DNA of 64,000 bases from Streptomyces nodosus. Lineage in GTDB: Bacteria; Actinomycetota; Actinomycetes; Streptomycetales; Streptomycetaceae. Below the pieces are notes generated by a model. That model saw only the letters and a list, made by a program, of their open reading frames with translations. It was not told the DNA's origin and did not search any database. The stretch covers positions 6,296,001 to 6,360,000 of the forward strand of contig NZ_CP023747.1 in the NCBI RefSeq assembly GCF_008704995.1, read 5' to 3'. A program made the translations under genes and the position numbers. Shown here one piece after another: positions 1-8,402 of the stretch (positions are counted from its first letter, which is position 1; every line of letters begins with the position of its first letter).

Positions 1-803
1 TCCCGCAGCACCCGCCACAGCGGGGTGAGTCGGCGTAGCTGGTGCACCGCCCGCGTGGTCCGGGCCACCCGAGGTCCCACCAGCGGAAGGGTGAAGCCGA
101 GGGCGCCGAGGAAGGCGGACAGCGCGGCGAAGCGGGGGGAGACCCGGTCGATGAGGAAGTCCAGGTCGTGGCCGCTCCAACGGGCACCCACCGCGACCAG
201 TCGGGTGACGTCGTAGCTCACATGGAGCAGATAGGCGGCGACGAGCAGCCACAGCCCCGCCCGGAGGGACCCCCGGACCTCCCGTGACCAGCGGCCGCAG
301 AGGACGACGTTGGCGAGTGCCGCCACTCCGTGAGCGACCAGATAGGTGACGATCATCTCCCGGATGTACGGCGTCCTGGCGTAGTAGGCGTCGAACAGCG
401 TGATCTGCTCCACCGGGGTACGGCCGGCCCGGAACAGTACGAAGACGGCGAGAACGGCCACGGCGTAGACCGTCACGCACCAGAAGGCGGCGCGCCGGGT
501 CTGCTCCGGTGGCGCCGGCCGCCAGTGGATGATCAGCAGCAGGCTCGCCCCGGAGTACGCGATGAGCGTGGCGTAGACGACCGGCGCGGCGAAGTTGGTC
601 GTCCCGGAGAGCCGGTTGACGGCGACGATGGAGTCCGGGGCGGCGAGGAACATGATGCAGCCGCCGGCGAGCAGCAGCAGAAAGGCCGAGCGCAGCAAGG
701 GGTCGCGCCGTCGGCGGAGGAGCGCGGGAAGCTTCAGGACGCAGACCAGGAAGAGCGTCGTCCCGCAGGCGTAGTAGACCGCATCGCCCGGGCCCGCTGT
801 CAC
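1..803 (-). CDS. MAB_1171c-type integral membrane protein (3' end outside window)
   Basis: The reverse strand stays open from a GTG at 803 to the window edge (at least 267 codons). The start is preceded by a GGCGGGAG ribosome site. The product is a polytopic membrane protein with about seven hydrophobic segments: an N-terminal segment around residues 8-24 (YYACGTTLFLVCVLKL), another around 35-50 (SAFLLLLAGGCIMFLA), then further ones separated by short charged loops. It lies 20 bp downstream of the ImmA-like metallopeptidase gene on the same strand, an arrangement very common in actinomycetes where the membrane partner is annotated as MAB_1171c family putative transporter. The family has no demonstrated substrate. 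The family call rests on context plus topology and recalled sequence resemblance. Confidence 0.75.
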   Translation of the reverse strand, partial: MTAGPGDAVYYACGTTLFLVCVLKLPALLRRRRDPLLRSAFLLLLAGGCIMFLAAPDSIVAVNRLSGTTNFAAPVVYATLIAYSGASLLLIIHWRPAPPEQTRRAAFWCVTVYAVAVLAVFVLFRAGRTPVEQITLFDAYYARTPYIREMIVTYLVAHGVAALANVVLCGRWSREVRGSLRAGLWLLVAAYLLHVSYDVTRLVAVGARWSGHDLDFLIDRVSPRFAALSAFLGALGFTLPLVGPRVARTTRAVHQLRRLTPLWRVLR

Positions 804-822
804 CGTGCCGGCTCCCGCCTCG

Positions 823-1464
823 TCATATGCGGCGGGAGCCGGAGCCGAACGGGCCGGCTCCGGGGAAGCGGTGGGCCAGGGAGGCCCCGATCCGCCCGGC
901 TGCCCGGTGCGGGTCGGCCGGGGAGTACGCCTGATGCAGGAGGGACGTCTGGAGGTCGGTGGCGAACCGCAGCCCGAAGCGCTCGGCGTCGAGTTCCTCG
1001 TCCATCCCGCGGGTCTCCGAGCGCGCGGCGTGATGGAGCGCCGCGTCCATCCGGTCGGTGAGGGGCGCATCGGCGTCGTCGGCCTCGCATACGGCTGCCA
1101 CGATGTCCCCGAGGACCGCCGCCCCTTTGCCGTCGGTCGCGCGGGAGGCGGCGACACCATGAGGGACACCGCTGCCGCAGTGGCCGTGGAACATGTGCCA
1201 TGCCTCATGGCCGATGATCACAAGCTGGTGTTCGGGGTCGGTGTTCTCCTCGTAGACGATCAGGTCGTGGCTGGTGCGGTCCACCCACAGCCCGCTGGCC
1301 GTCACGGGCGGAAAGGCCGCCTTACGGAGCCGGACGGTGCGTCCCCGCACCCGGGTCAGGGCCTGGCCGATCAGGGGGATGACGTCCTCGTCACCGGCCG
1401 GCGGCTGTAGATTGCGGATGAGCTGGGCGCTCAGCCGCCGCATCGCCCGTGACCCCGCGCTCAC
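823..1464 (-). CDS. ImmA/IrrE-like zinc metallopeptidase
   Basis: A 213-residue soluble protein with an HEAWH (HExxH) zinc-peptidase motif near residue 86, inside a segment typical of the ImmA/IrrE fold (IIGHEAWHMFHGH), and a DEELDAERFG stretch later that fits the downstream acidic ligand region. ImmA-type enzymes usually cleave a partner XRE-type repressor. In streptomycetes this protein and the following MAB_1171c membrane protein normally come after such an HTH gene. Here no HTH gene precedes it: upstream is a 246-bp non-coding stretch with its own promoter and then an amino acid permease. The start is the GTG at 1464, with GGGAAAGAG upstream. An internal ATG seven codons later is the alternative. 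Confidence 0.8.
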   Translation of the reverse strand: MSAGSRAMRRLSAQLIRNLQPPAGDEDVIPLIGQALTRVRGRTVRLRKAAFPPVTASGLWVDRTSHDLIVYEENTDPEHQLVIIGHEAWHMFHGHCGSGVPHGVAASRATDGKGAAVLGDIVAAVCEADDADAPLTDRMDAALHHAARSETRGMDEELDAERFGLRFATDLQTSLLHQAYSPADPHRAAGRIGASLAHRFPGAGPFGSGSRRI

Positions 1465-1604
1465 CGGTCTCTTTCCCGGTCATCGGGTTCCGGCAGGGCG
1501 GAACGCCGGGATCCCCCACCGCGGACGGTCGCTGAGGGAGGCGGGACGGGCTCCACCGGGGTCCTCCGTGGGGGCACAGATGATCAGATTGGTGTGCACA
1601 TGGC

Positions 1605-1633
1605 ACTTTACTGACGTCCCGCACCGTTATCAA
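1605..1633 (-). promoter_or_regulatory. Probable vegetative promoter of the ImmA/MAB_1171c pair
   Basis: On the reverse strand TTGATA (1633-1628) is separated by 17 bp from TAAAGT (1610-1605), a good match to a primary-sigma promoter. Transcription would start near 1598 and leave a leader of about 130 nt before the GTG at 1464. Nearby, TCAACGAGCG occurs twice in direct repeat (about 1630 and 1643), overlapping the -35 side, which could be a regulator site. Confidence 0.55.
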
Positions 1634-1710
1634 CGAGCGTCTGTCAACGAGCGCCATGGCAACGATCTTCGTATCGACGATCGGCGGAGGAGATCCCGTG
1701 CGCAGGGGGT

Positions 1711-3105
1711 TCAGGAGCGCGGCACCGCCCTCTCCTCCGCTGCGGGAGCGGCCACGGCAGCCGCCTGGTCCTCGCTGAAGCTCATCACCGGGGGCTTCCG
1801 GCTGAACAGCCGGGTCAGGAACAGCAGATACAGGAAACCGGCCAGCATCCAGCAGAGCCCGACCTCGAAGGTGATGCCCTCCAGGCTGGTCCACAGCCAG
1901 AGCGTCAGCGCGAAGCCGACGATCGGCAGCAGCCCGTAGGAGAGCAGGTCGCGCCCGCTCCGCCGGCCCTTGTCGACCAGATAGTGCTTGACCACGCTCA
2001 GGTTGACCACCGAGAAGGCGATCAGGGCACCGAAGTTGATCATCACCACGGCGTTGTCGAGGGTGATGAACAGGGCGACCAGCGAGACCGCGGACACCAG
2101 ACAGGCCGCGATCGCCGGGGTGCGGAAGCGCGGGTGGAGATAGCCGAACACCCGCCGGGGCAGCACCCCGTCCCGTCCCATCGAGTAGAGGATCCGGGAC
2201 ACGCTGGCCTGTGTGGTGACGCCGGAGCCGAAGGCACCCGCGACATAGACGGCCACGAAGAACGAGGTGAAGGCGGAGCCGCCCAGCGTCCGCATGATGT
2301 CCAGGCCGGCGCTGTCGGGGTCGGTGAAGGTGGAACCCGGGTGCACCAGCGCGCCCATCCAGGACACCACGATGAACAGCACACCGCCGATGACCGTGGT
2401 CAGCACGATGGCTCGGGGGATGGTGCGCCGCGGGTCCTTGGCCTCCTCCGACATGGTGGAGACCGCGTCGAAGCCGAGGAAGCTCAGCGCCAGGATCGCG
2501 GCCCCGGAGAACGCCGCCGAGGTCCCGGAGCCGCCCGGCTGGAACGAGGCGAACGGCGCGGAGACATGGTGGCCGAGCGTGTGGTGGACGGACAGGGCGA
2601 CGAAGACCACCACGAGCACCCCGGCCAGGCCCACCACCAGGGTGCTGAGGCGGTTGATGGAGTTCACGCCCAGCACATTGACGAGCAGCGACAGCAGCAG
2701 CGCGGCGAGCACGAACACCCGTGCGGGAACCGACGGGAACTGGCTGTGCAGATAGATGCCGATCAACAGGAAGTTGATCATCGGCAGAAAGAGGTAGTCC
2801 AGCATCAGCGTCCAGCCGACCATGAAGCCGACATGCCCGCCGAAGGACTGCTGGGTGTAGGTGTACGCCGACCCCGCGGCCGGGAACGCCCGCACCATCC
2901 GCCCGTAACTGACGGCCGTGAAGAGCATCACCACCAGGGCGATCACATAGGCGGCCGGAAGATGGCCGTGGGTCACGCCGGTGACGGCGCCATAGGTGGT
3001 GAACACGGTCACCGGGGCGAGATAGGTGAGACCGAAGAGGGTCAGTCCGGGCAGCCCGAGGACCCGTTTCAGTCCGTTTTCCGCGGGGATGTCGGTCGCT
3101 GTCAT
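1711..3105 (-). CDS. APC-family amino acid/amine permease
   Basis: A 464-residue polytopic membrane protein with about 12 hydrophobic helices, starting at an ATG preceded by GGAAGGAACG. The N-terminal region GLPGLTLFGLTYLAPVTVF is the first-helix substrate loop typical of the amino acid-polyamine-organocation superfamily, and the SEEAKDPRRTIPRAI motif after helix 6 is another family hallmark. It lies 89 bp downstream of the amidohydrolase gene on the same strand, so both are probably one transcript. The permease could import the compound that the amidohydrolase cleaves. The whole unit is divergent from the TetR gene at 4919. The substrate cannot be named from sequence. Confidence 0.9.
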   Translation of the reverse strand: MTATDIPAENGLKRVLGLPGLTLFGLTYLAPVTVFTTYGAVTGVTHGHLPAAYVIALVVMLFTAVSYGRMVRAFPAAGSAYTYTQQSFGGHVGFMVGWTLMLDYLFLPMINFLLIGIYLHSQFPSVPARVFVLAALLLSLLVNVLGVNSINRLSTLVVGLAGVLVVVFVALSVHHTLGHHVSAPFASFQPGGSGTSAAFSGAAILALSFLGFDAVSTMSEEAKDPRRTIPRAIVLTTVIGGVLFIVVSWMGALVHPGSTFTDPDSAGLDIMRTLGGSAFTSFFVAVYVAGAFGSGVTTQASVSRILYSMGRDGVLPRRVFGYLHPRFRTPAIAACLVSAVSLVALFITLDNAVVMINFGALIAFSVVNLSVVKHYLVDKGRRSGRDLLSYGLLPIVGFALTLWLWTSLEGITFEVGLCWMLAGFLYLLFLTRLFSRKPPVMSFSEDQAAAVAAPAAEERAVPRS

Positions 3106-3194
3106 GAACGTTCCTTCCGCAGAGAGGGTTACGGATTGCCGGGCGGTCCGGCAAATGGCGGTGGCGGGGCGCCCGGCGGTGCCCCGCCGGGCGG

Positions 3195-4829
3195 TCACCC
3201 GTGTCCGTGGGCGCCGTGGGTGCGCTCGCCGGCCAGCCAGGTGCCGAGCACGGTGAGGGCGGGCACGTCGTGCGGGTCGCAGTCGCGGGGGTCCCGGTCC
3301 AGCCACACCAGGTCGGCGACCCGGCCCGGGGCCAGGACCCCTCGGTCGTCGGCCATCGCCTGATGGGCGACGCCGGCCGTGTAGCAGGACATCGCGGTCT
3401 CGATGTCGATCCGCTCCTGGGGCAGCCAGCCGCCCTCGGGGTGGCGCTCCGGCGTCTGCCGGGTCACCGCGACCGGGAGGCCGGTCAGCGGACGGTGGTC
3501 GCTGACCGGCCAGTCGCTGCCGAACGAGACCCGGGCGCCGCTGCGCAGCAGCGACCCCAGCGGGTACTGCCGCCGGGAGCGGGTCTCGCCCAGACGGGGC
3601 ATGGTGAGGTCGGTCATCGCCGGGTCGGGCTGGAGCCACAGCGGCTCGATATTGGCGATCACCCCCAGTTCGGCGAAGCGGGGCAGGTCCTCGGGGTCGA
3701 CCATCTGCACATGGGCGATCACCGGACGGCGGTCCCGGGGGCCGCACACCTCGGTGAGACGGGCCAGGGCGTCCAGGGCGGTACGGATGCCGGCGTCGCC
3801 GATCGCATGCAGATGCGGTTGCAGTCCCAGCCGGTCGATCTCCACCAGGGCCTCGCGCAGCTCGGCGGCGGCCCAGACCGGCATGCCCCGGGTGCAGGGG
3901 TCGTCGGCGTACGGTTCGAGCAGCGCGGCGGTGCGGTTCTCGATGATCCCGTCGACGAAGAACTTGGCGGTGCGGGCGGTCAGCCGGTCGAGTCCCGCCG
4001 CCTCGATCCGGTCGCGGTCGGCCGCGAACTCGGCGAGCTGCTCGCGCCACCGCGAGGGGTCGGCGCGCAGGGCGAGGTTCACCCGGGTGGCCAGTGCGCC
4101 CTGCCGGGCCGCCGCCAGATAGGCGTCCACGGCCTCGTGCTCCACCCAGGCGTCCTGGATCCAGGTGACCCCGGCCTCGGCGTAGCCGCGGGTGGCGAGG
4201 GCCAGGGCCCGTACCCGTTCGTCCAGGCCCCGCGCGGGCGCGGCGCCGAGGACCGCGTCGACCGCGTCCCACTCGATCATGGTGCCCAGCAGGCTCCCGT
4301 CGGGGCGGCGCGGGAACCGTCCGCGCTCGGTGTCCCGGACGGAGTCGTCGAGGTCGGCCCGGCGTACGGCCTCGGTGTTGCACCACAGCGTGTGGTAGTC
4401 CCAGGCCCGCAGGGCGACCGGGCGGTCGGGCACGGCGGCGTCCAGCCAGCGGGCGTCGAAGAGGCCGTCGGGGGCGAGCGTGGAGTCATAGCTGCCCCCG
4501 AGGATCCAGTCGGCCTCCGGGTGCTCGGCGGCGTACCGGGCGACCTCCGCCACCAGCTCCGCCACGCTGGTACAGGGCCTGATCCGGGGGCCGAGCGCCT
4601 CGAATCCGCCCTGGTCGGGGTGGCAGTGACCGTCTCCGAACGCGGGCATGAGCAGGCCCCCGCCGAGATCCAGCAGCTCGTCGGCGGCGCCGGCGAGCGC
4701 CTCGGCCGCGGCGCCGACGGACTCGATCCGGCCGTCCCGCACGGCCAGCGCGGTCGGCGGCTGCCCGGCGTCGGACGGTGTGGGCAGACCGGTCCACACG
4801 GTGGCGTTGCGGAAGACGGTGAGGGGCAT
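3195..4829 (-). CDS. YtcJ-like metal-dependent amidohydrolase
   Basis: A 544-residue amidohydrolase-superfamily protein. An N-terminal beta-sandwich segment (MPLTVFRNATVWTG) is followed by the TIM-barrel HxH metal motif in FGDGHCHPDQGG. Later barrel motifs are HLHAIGDAG, IAHVQM and the SFGSDWPVSD segment carrying the conserved metal-binding Asp. Length and motif order fit the YtcJ/exoenzyme-regulatory AepA group, which hydrolyses N-formyl, N-acyl or other amide substrates. I chose the ATG at 4829, preceded by GGGAG, because the longer open frame has only GC-rich noise upstream and would run across the operator. It is co-directional with the APC permease and controlled by the palindrome at 4841-4859. 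Confidence 0.9.
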   Translation of the reverse strand: MPLTVFRNATVWTGLPTPSDAGQPPTALAVRDGRIESVGAAAEALAGAADELLDLGGGLLMPAFGDGHCHPDQGGFEALGPRIRPCTSVAELVAEVARYAAEHPEADWILGGSYDSTLAPDGLFDARWLDAAVPDRPVALRAWDYHTLWCNTEAVRRADLDDSVRDTERGRFPRRPDGSLLGTMIEWDAVDAVLGAAPARGLDERVRALALATRGYAEAGVTWIQDAWVEHEAVDAYLAAARQGALATRVNLALRADPSRWREQLAEFAADRDRIEAAGLDRLTARTAKFFVDGIIENRTAALLEPYADDPCTRGMPVWAAAELREALVEIDRLGLQPHLHAIGDAGIRTALDALARLTEVCGPRDRRPVIAHVQMVDPEDLPRFAELGVIANIEPLWLQPDPAMTDLTMPRLGETRSRRQYPLGSLLRSGARVSFGSDWPVSDHRPLTGLPVAVTRQTPERHPEGGWLPQERIDIETAMSCYTAGVAHQAMADDRGVLAPGRVADLVWLDRDPRDCDPHDVPALTVLGTWLAGERTHGAHGHG

Positions 4830-4840
4830 ACGTACTCCCA

Positions 4841-4859
4841 AAGCGAATGCCATTCGTTT
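4841..4859. promoter_or_regulatory. Probable TetR operator in the divergent promoter region
   Basis: A dyad with a perfect core CGAATG-C-CATTCG (4844-4856), extended by AA and TT on the outside with one mismatch. It sits 11 bp from the amidohydrolase start codon and about 60 bp upstream of the divergent TetR gene, the usual place for the operator of an autoregulated TetR repressor. The site is AT-richer than its surroundings. Confidence 0.65.
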
Positions 4860-4918
4860 TAGTGGACGCAGGCTAGACTCATGCGGCGACGCTTGGGAAG
4901 AGGGGCGGGGACACCGAA

Positions 4919-5599
4919 ATGAGCGCCGGAACGCGCAGGACGGGACGGCCCAGCACACCCGTGCTCGATCGTGAGGTGATCGTCCGGGGCGCGCTGGACC
5001 TCATCGACGAGGTCGGCGCGGGCGGGTTCTCCATCGCCCTGCTGGCCCGGCGGCTCCGGGTGCGGCCATCGTCGCTGTACAACCACGTCAAGGGCCGGGA
5101 CGACATCCTGGCCGGAGTGCGCGAACTGGTGGCCGACCCGATCGACGCGGCGGCCTTCGACGTCCTCCCCTGGGACGAGGCCCTGGTGAGCTGGGCCAGG
5201 CTCTACCGGGCGGCCTTCGCGGCACATCCGCAGACCATCTCGCTGCTGGCCACCATCCCGGTGTCCGGCGCGCACCGCACCCTGCGGATGTACGAGTCGG
5301 TGGTGGCCGGTCTCGAGCGCGGCGGCTGGCCGACCGCGTCGGTCATCCCCGTCATGGTCGGCGTGGAGTCCTTCGTCCTGGGGTCGGCGCTCGACCTGGT
5401 GGCACCGCCCGCGATGTTCGACCCGGGGCCGGACACGCCCCAGGTGCCCAGGTTCGCCGCCGCGGTGCACGCCAGGGACGAGGTCTCGGCGGTGCAGGGG
5501 CGGTCCGCCGCCGACCTGGCCTTCGAGGTGTCCCTCGCGGCGCTGGTGGAGGGGCTGCGTGTCCGGCTGGCCGCGGAGATCGCCTCTCGGCGTGGGTAG
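4919..5599 (+). CDS. TetR-family transcriptional repressor
   Basis: A 226-residue regulator with an N-terminal TetR helix-turn-helix at about residues 35-65 (FSIALLARRLRVRPSSLYNHVKGRDDIL) and a C-terminal ligand-binding region resembling the tetracycline-repressor-type TetR_C domain (VGVESFVLGSALD). The ATG at 4919 follows a GGGGCGGGG-type site. Divergent transcription from the amidohydrolase-permease unit, with the palindrome at 4841-4859 between them, suggests that it represses this unit and itself and is relieved by a substrate of the pathway. That last step is inference. Confidence 0.88.
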   Translation: MSAGTRRTGRPSTPVLDREVIVRGALDLIDEVGAGGFSIALLARRLRVRPSSLYNHVKGRDDILAGVRELVADPIDAAAFDVLPWDEALVSWARLYRAAFAAHPQTISLLATIPVSGAHRTLRMYESVVAGLERGGWPTASVIPVMVGVESFVLGSALDLVAPPAMFDPGPDTPQVPRFAAAVHARDEVSAVQGRSAADLAFEVSLAALVEGLRVRLAAEIASRRG

Positions 5600-5863
5600 T
5601 TGACGTCCGGACCGGACCGACGGGGCGTCGCATTCCCGTGATGTCCCCCTGATGTCCCCATGCCCGCCCCGCCGTTGTCGCTGTGACCGGAATCGAGGAA
5701 TTCCGGGGACGACTCCTGCGGCCGATGGGGCGATCGCGTACACGACGACGAATTCGCGCAAGCCTCCCCGGCGAGCGGCGGGGTGACTGCTTATCATCGA
5801 CCAGGCATCAGTCTCCGGAATTTCGCCGCCCGGTGGAATTCTCCCCAGCCGGAAAGAGACTTC

Positions 5864-7279
5864 ATGGTGTTGTCTGCCCTGCCGGGAGTAGCCGACCCGC
5901 CCCAACTCCTCCCCGCACGCGAGCAGATGGCGTTCACCCTGGGCTTCCACATCATTCTGGTGCCCTTCGGTGTCGCCTTCACCTTTATGATGCTGATCTG
6001 CCAGTACCGGGCGTTGCGCCGGCACGATCCGCAGGCGCTTCTCCTGGCGCAGCGCTGGTCCAAGGTGGCCGCCGTGCTGTTCGCCGTGGGGGCCGTGTCC
6101 GGCACTGTACTGACTTTCGAAATGGGGCTGCTCTGGCCCGGGCTCATGGGGCCCTACGGGTCGGCGTTCGGATTTCCGTTCGCCATCGAAGGGCTCTTCT
6201 TCTTTCTCGAGGCCATTTTCATGGCCATCTACATCTACGGCTGGAAGCGGCTCCCGCCGTGGCCGCACTTCTTCACCGGTGTGGTGGTCACCCTGGCGGG
6301 CATCGGCGGTACCGCCGCCGTCATCGCGGTCAACAGCTGGATGAACCAGCCCGCGGGGATCGTGATGAGGAACGGGCGGGTGGCGGAGGTGATCCCGTCC
6401 AGGGTCTTCTTCAACGGGGCCTTCTGGTGGGAGATGGTGCACATGCTCCTCGCGGCGTACATCGTCGCGGGGTTCCTGGTCGCCGGGGTGTACGCGGTGG
6501 ACCTGCTCAGGGGGCGCCGGGACCACTATCACCGGCTCGGATTCCTCGTCCCCTTCACGGTCGCCGCGATCGCCATGCCGCTGCAGTTCATCGTCGGGGA
6601 CACCATCGCCCGCCAGGTCTACGACAGGGAGCCGGCCAAGTTCGCCGCCATCGAACTCGTACCGACCACCGGCGACCACGTCCCGGAGACCCTCGGCGGC
6701 CTCTACATCGACGGCAAGGTGCGCTACGGCATCCCGCTTCCCGATATCGCCTCGTTCCTCGCCGGTTTCCGCTCCTCCGCGGTCATCAAGGGCCTCGACG
6801 CGATCCCGGCCGCCGTACGTCCCACGGAGGCGGTGGTCAATGTGGTGCACCTCGCCTTCGACGTCATGGTCGGCAGCGCCACCCTGCTGCTTCTGCTGTC
6901 CCTGTGGTTCGGCTGGCTGTGGTGGCGGCGGCGCGAGGTGCCGACCAACCGCTGGTTCCTGCGCGGCTCGACCGTCGCGGGACTGCTGGCGCTCCTGTCC
7001 CTGGAGAGCGGCTGGGTGGTCACCGAGGTCGGCCGCCAGCCCTGGACCGTCGTGGGGCTGCTGCTGACGAGGGACGCGGTCGCCACCCAGGGGAACCTGT
7101 GGCTGCTGTTCGCCACGGTTCTCGCGATCTACGCCTGCGTCGGCGCCGGAGCCCTGTTCGTGCTCCGGGCCATGCGCCGCCGCTGGTCGGAGGAGGGCAC
7201 CGACGCCGTGGCGGTCCCGTACGGCCCCGGATCCGCGCCGGCGCCGACCGGGCGCGCTCCCGGAGCTGATGACGTATGA
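5864..7279 (+). CDS. cydA: Cytochrome bd ubiquinol oxidase subunit I
   Basis: A 471-residue membrane protein matching CydA. The N-terminal helix AFTLGFHIILVPFGV carries the conserved haem-ligand His (residue 29). EMGLLWPGLMGPYG, EGLFFFLEAIFM and ESGWVVTEVGRQPW are signature segments of the bd-oxidase core and Q-loop end. It reduces oxygen to water using menaquinol or ubiquinol without pumping protons and works under low oxygen or when the cytochrome aa3 branch is inhibited. I chose the ATG at 5864 (GGAAAGAGAC upstream) over the longer frame because its first 27 residues are not family-like. The stop overlaps the cydB start (ATGA). No cydDC assembly genes follow. The 264 bp upstream hold no gene I can support. 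Confidence 0.95.
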   Translation: MVLSALPGVADPPQLLPAREQMAFTLGFHIILVPFGVAFTFMMLICQYRALRRHDPQALLLAQRWSKVAAVLFAVGAVSGTVLTFEMGLLWPGLMGPYGSAFGFPFAIEGLFFFLEAIFMAIYIYGWKRLPPWPHFFTGVVVTLAGIGGTAAVIAVNSWMNQPAGIVMRNGRVAEVIPSRVFFNGAFWWEMVHMLLAAYIVAGFLVAGVYAVDLLRGRRDHYHRLGFLVPFTVAAIAMPLQFIVGDTIARQVYDREPAKFAAIELVPTTGDHVPETLGGLYIDGKVRYGIPLPDIASFLAGFRSSAVIKGLDAIPAAVRPTEAVVNVVHLAFDVMVGSATLLLLLSLWFGWLWWRRREVPTNRWFLRGSTVAGLLALLSLESGWVVTEVGRQPWTVVGLLLTRDAVATQGNLWLLFATVLAIYACVGAGALFVLRAMRRRWSEEGTDAVAVPYGPGSAPAPTGRAPGADDV

Positions 7280-8265
7280 GCACCGTGATCGCGGCGATCC
7301 TGTTCATCGGTGTCATCGCCTACGCCCTCTTCGGCGGGGCCGACTACGGAGCCGGCTTCTGGGACCTGACCGCCGGGGGCGCCGGGCGGGGACGCCGTGT
7401 CCGCGAACTGATCAACCTCTCCCTCAGCCCGGTGTGGGAGGCCAACCACACCTGGCTGATCTTCTGCCTCGTCACCATCTGGACCGGCTTTCCCGAGGCG
7501 TTCACCGCCATCACCACCACCCTGTACATCCCCCTCGGACTGGCGGCGCTGGGGATCGTGACCAGGGGAGCGGGCTTCGCCTTCCGTCATGCGCTGACCG
7601 AACGTCACGGGGAGCGGATCAGCGGTGCCGCCTTCGCCTGCTCATCGGTGCTCACCCCGTTCTTCTTCGGCACCATCGCGGGCGGGATCGCCTCCGGCCG
7701 GGTGCCCTCGAGGGGGCACGGTGCCCCGCTGACCGGCTGGCTCAACCCGACCTCCCTGCTCGGCGGGATCCTCGCGGTCACCGTCTGCGCCTACCTCGCC
7801 GCCGTGTTCCTCACCGGGCAGGCCCAGCGACGCGGGGACACCTCCCTGACGAGGGCCTTTCGCCGCCGGGCCCTCGGGGCGGGCGTGGGTGCGGGGCTGG
7901 TGGCCCTGGTGGGCGTGTTCGTCCTGCACGCGGACTCCCCGCGGCTGTTCCGCCGGCTGAGCACGGTGGGCGCGCCGCTCCTGGCCGTCTCGGGACTGTG
8001 CGGTCTCGCCGCGCTGCTGCTGTTGCGCAGAGGGCGCCCGTCCGTCGTACGCACCCTGGCCGCTCTCGCGATCGCCACCGTGGTCGCGGGCTGGGGAGTC
8101 GCCCAGTACCCCTACCTGCTGGGCACCCATCTGACCATCCAGCACGCGGCGGCACCGCCGGCCACCTTGTGGGTGCTGCTGGTGGTGTCCTGCGTCGCGG
8201 CCGCACTGATCGCGCCCTCGCTTCTGCTCCTGTACACCCTGCAGTTGCGGCGCAGGCTCGGCTGA
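7276..8265 (+). CDS. cydB: Cytochrome bd ubiquinol oxidase subunit II
   Basis: A 329-residue membrane protein translationally coupled to cydA by a 4-bp ATGA overlap. The ALFGGADYGAGFWDL segment in the first helix and SPVWEANHTWLIFCLV are CydB signatures, followed by about eight helices. CydB pairs with CydA to form the oxidase and contributes no haem ligands of its own. The C-terminus is the usual short charged tail. No clear terminator follows; the 137 bp before the next gene contain only imperfect dyads. Confidence 0.94.
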   Translation: MSTVIAAILFIGVIAYALFGGADYGAGFWDLTAGGAGRGRRVRELINLSLSPVWEANHTWLIFCLVTIWTGFPEAFTAITTTLYIPLGLAALGIVTRGAGFAFRHALTERHGERISGAAFACSSVLTPFFFGTIAGGIASGRVPSRGHGAPLTGWLNPTSLLGGILAVTVCAYLAAVFLTGQAQRRGDTSLTRAFRRRALGAGVGAGLVALVGVFVLHADSPRLFRRLSTVGAPLLAVSGLCGLAALLLLRRGRPSVVRTLAALAIATVVAGWGVAQYPYLLGTHLTIQHAAAPPATLWVLLVVSCVAAALIAPSLLLLYTLQLRRRLG

Positions 8266-8402
8266 CGGCCCGTAAGCCGCGTGCCCCCGCAGTGAATTGT
8301 TCACCTCCGGCTCATCCGGATGTCGCCGGGATGATCTAGCGCATTGGGTGATCGACCCGACGCTTGCCGTCGGCGTTCCCCCTACCGCAAGGAGCACATG
8401 TC

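Noticed and set aside
1711..4386. A single 891-codon protein joining amidohydrolase sequence to the permease
   Set aside because: Only the last 464 codons are permease. The first part is out-of-frame reading of the amidohydrolase gene, and a good ribosome site marks the ATG at 3105.
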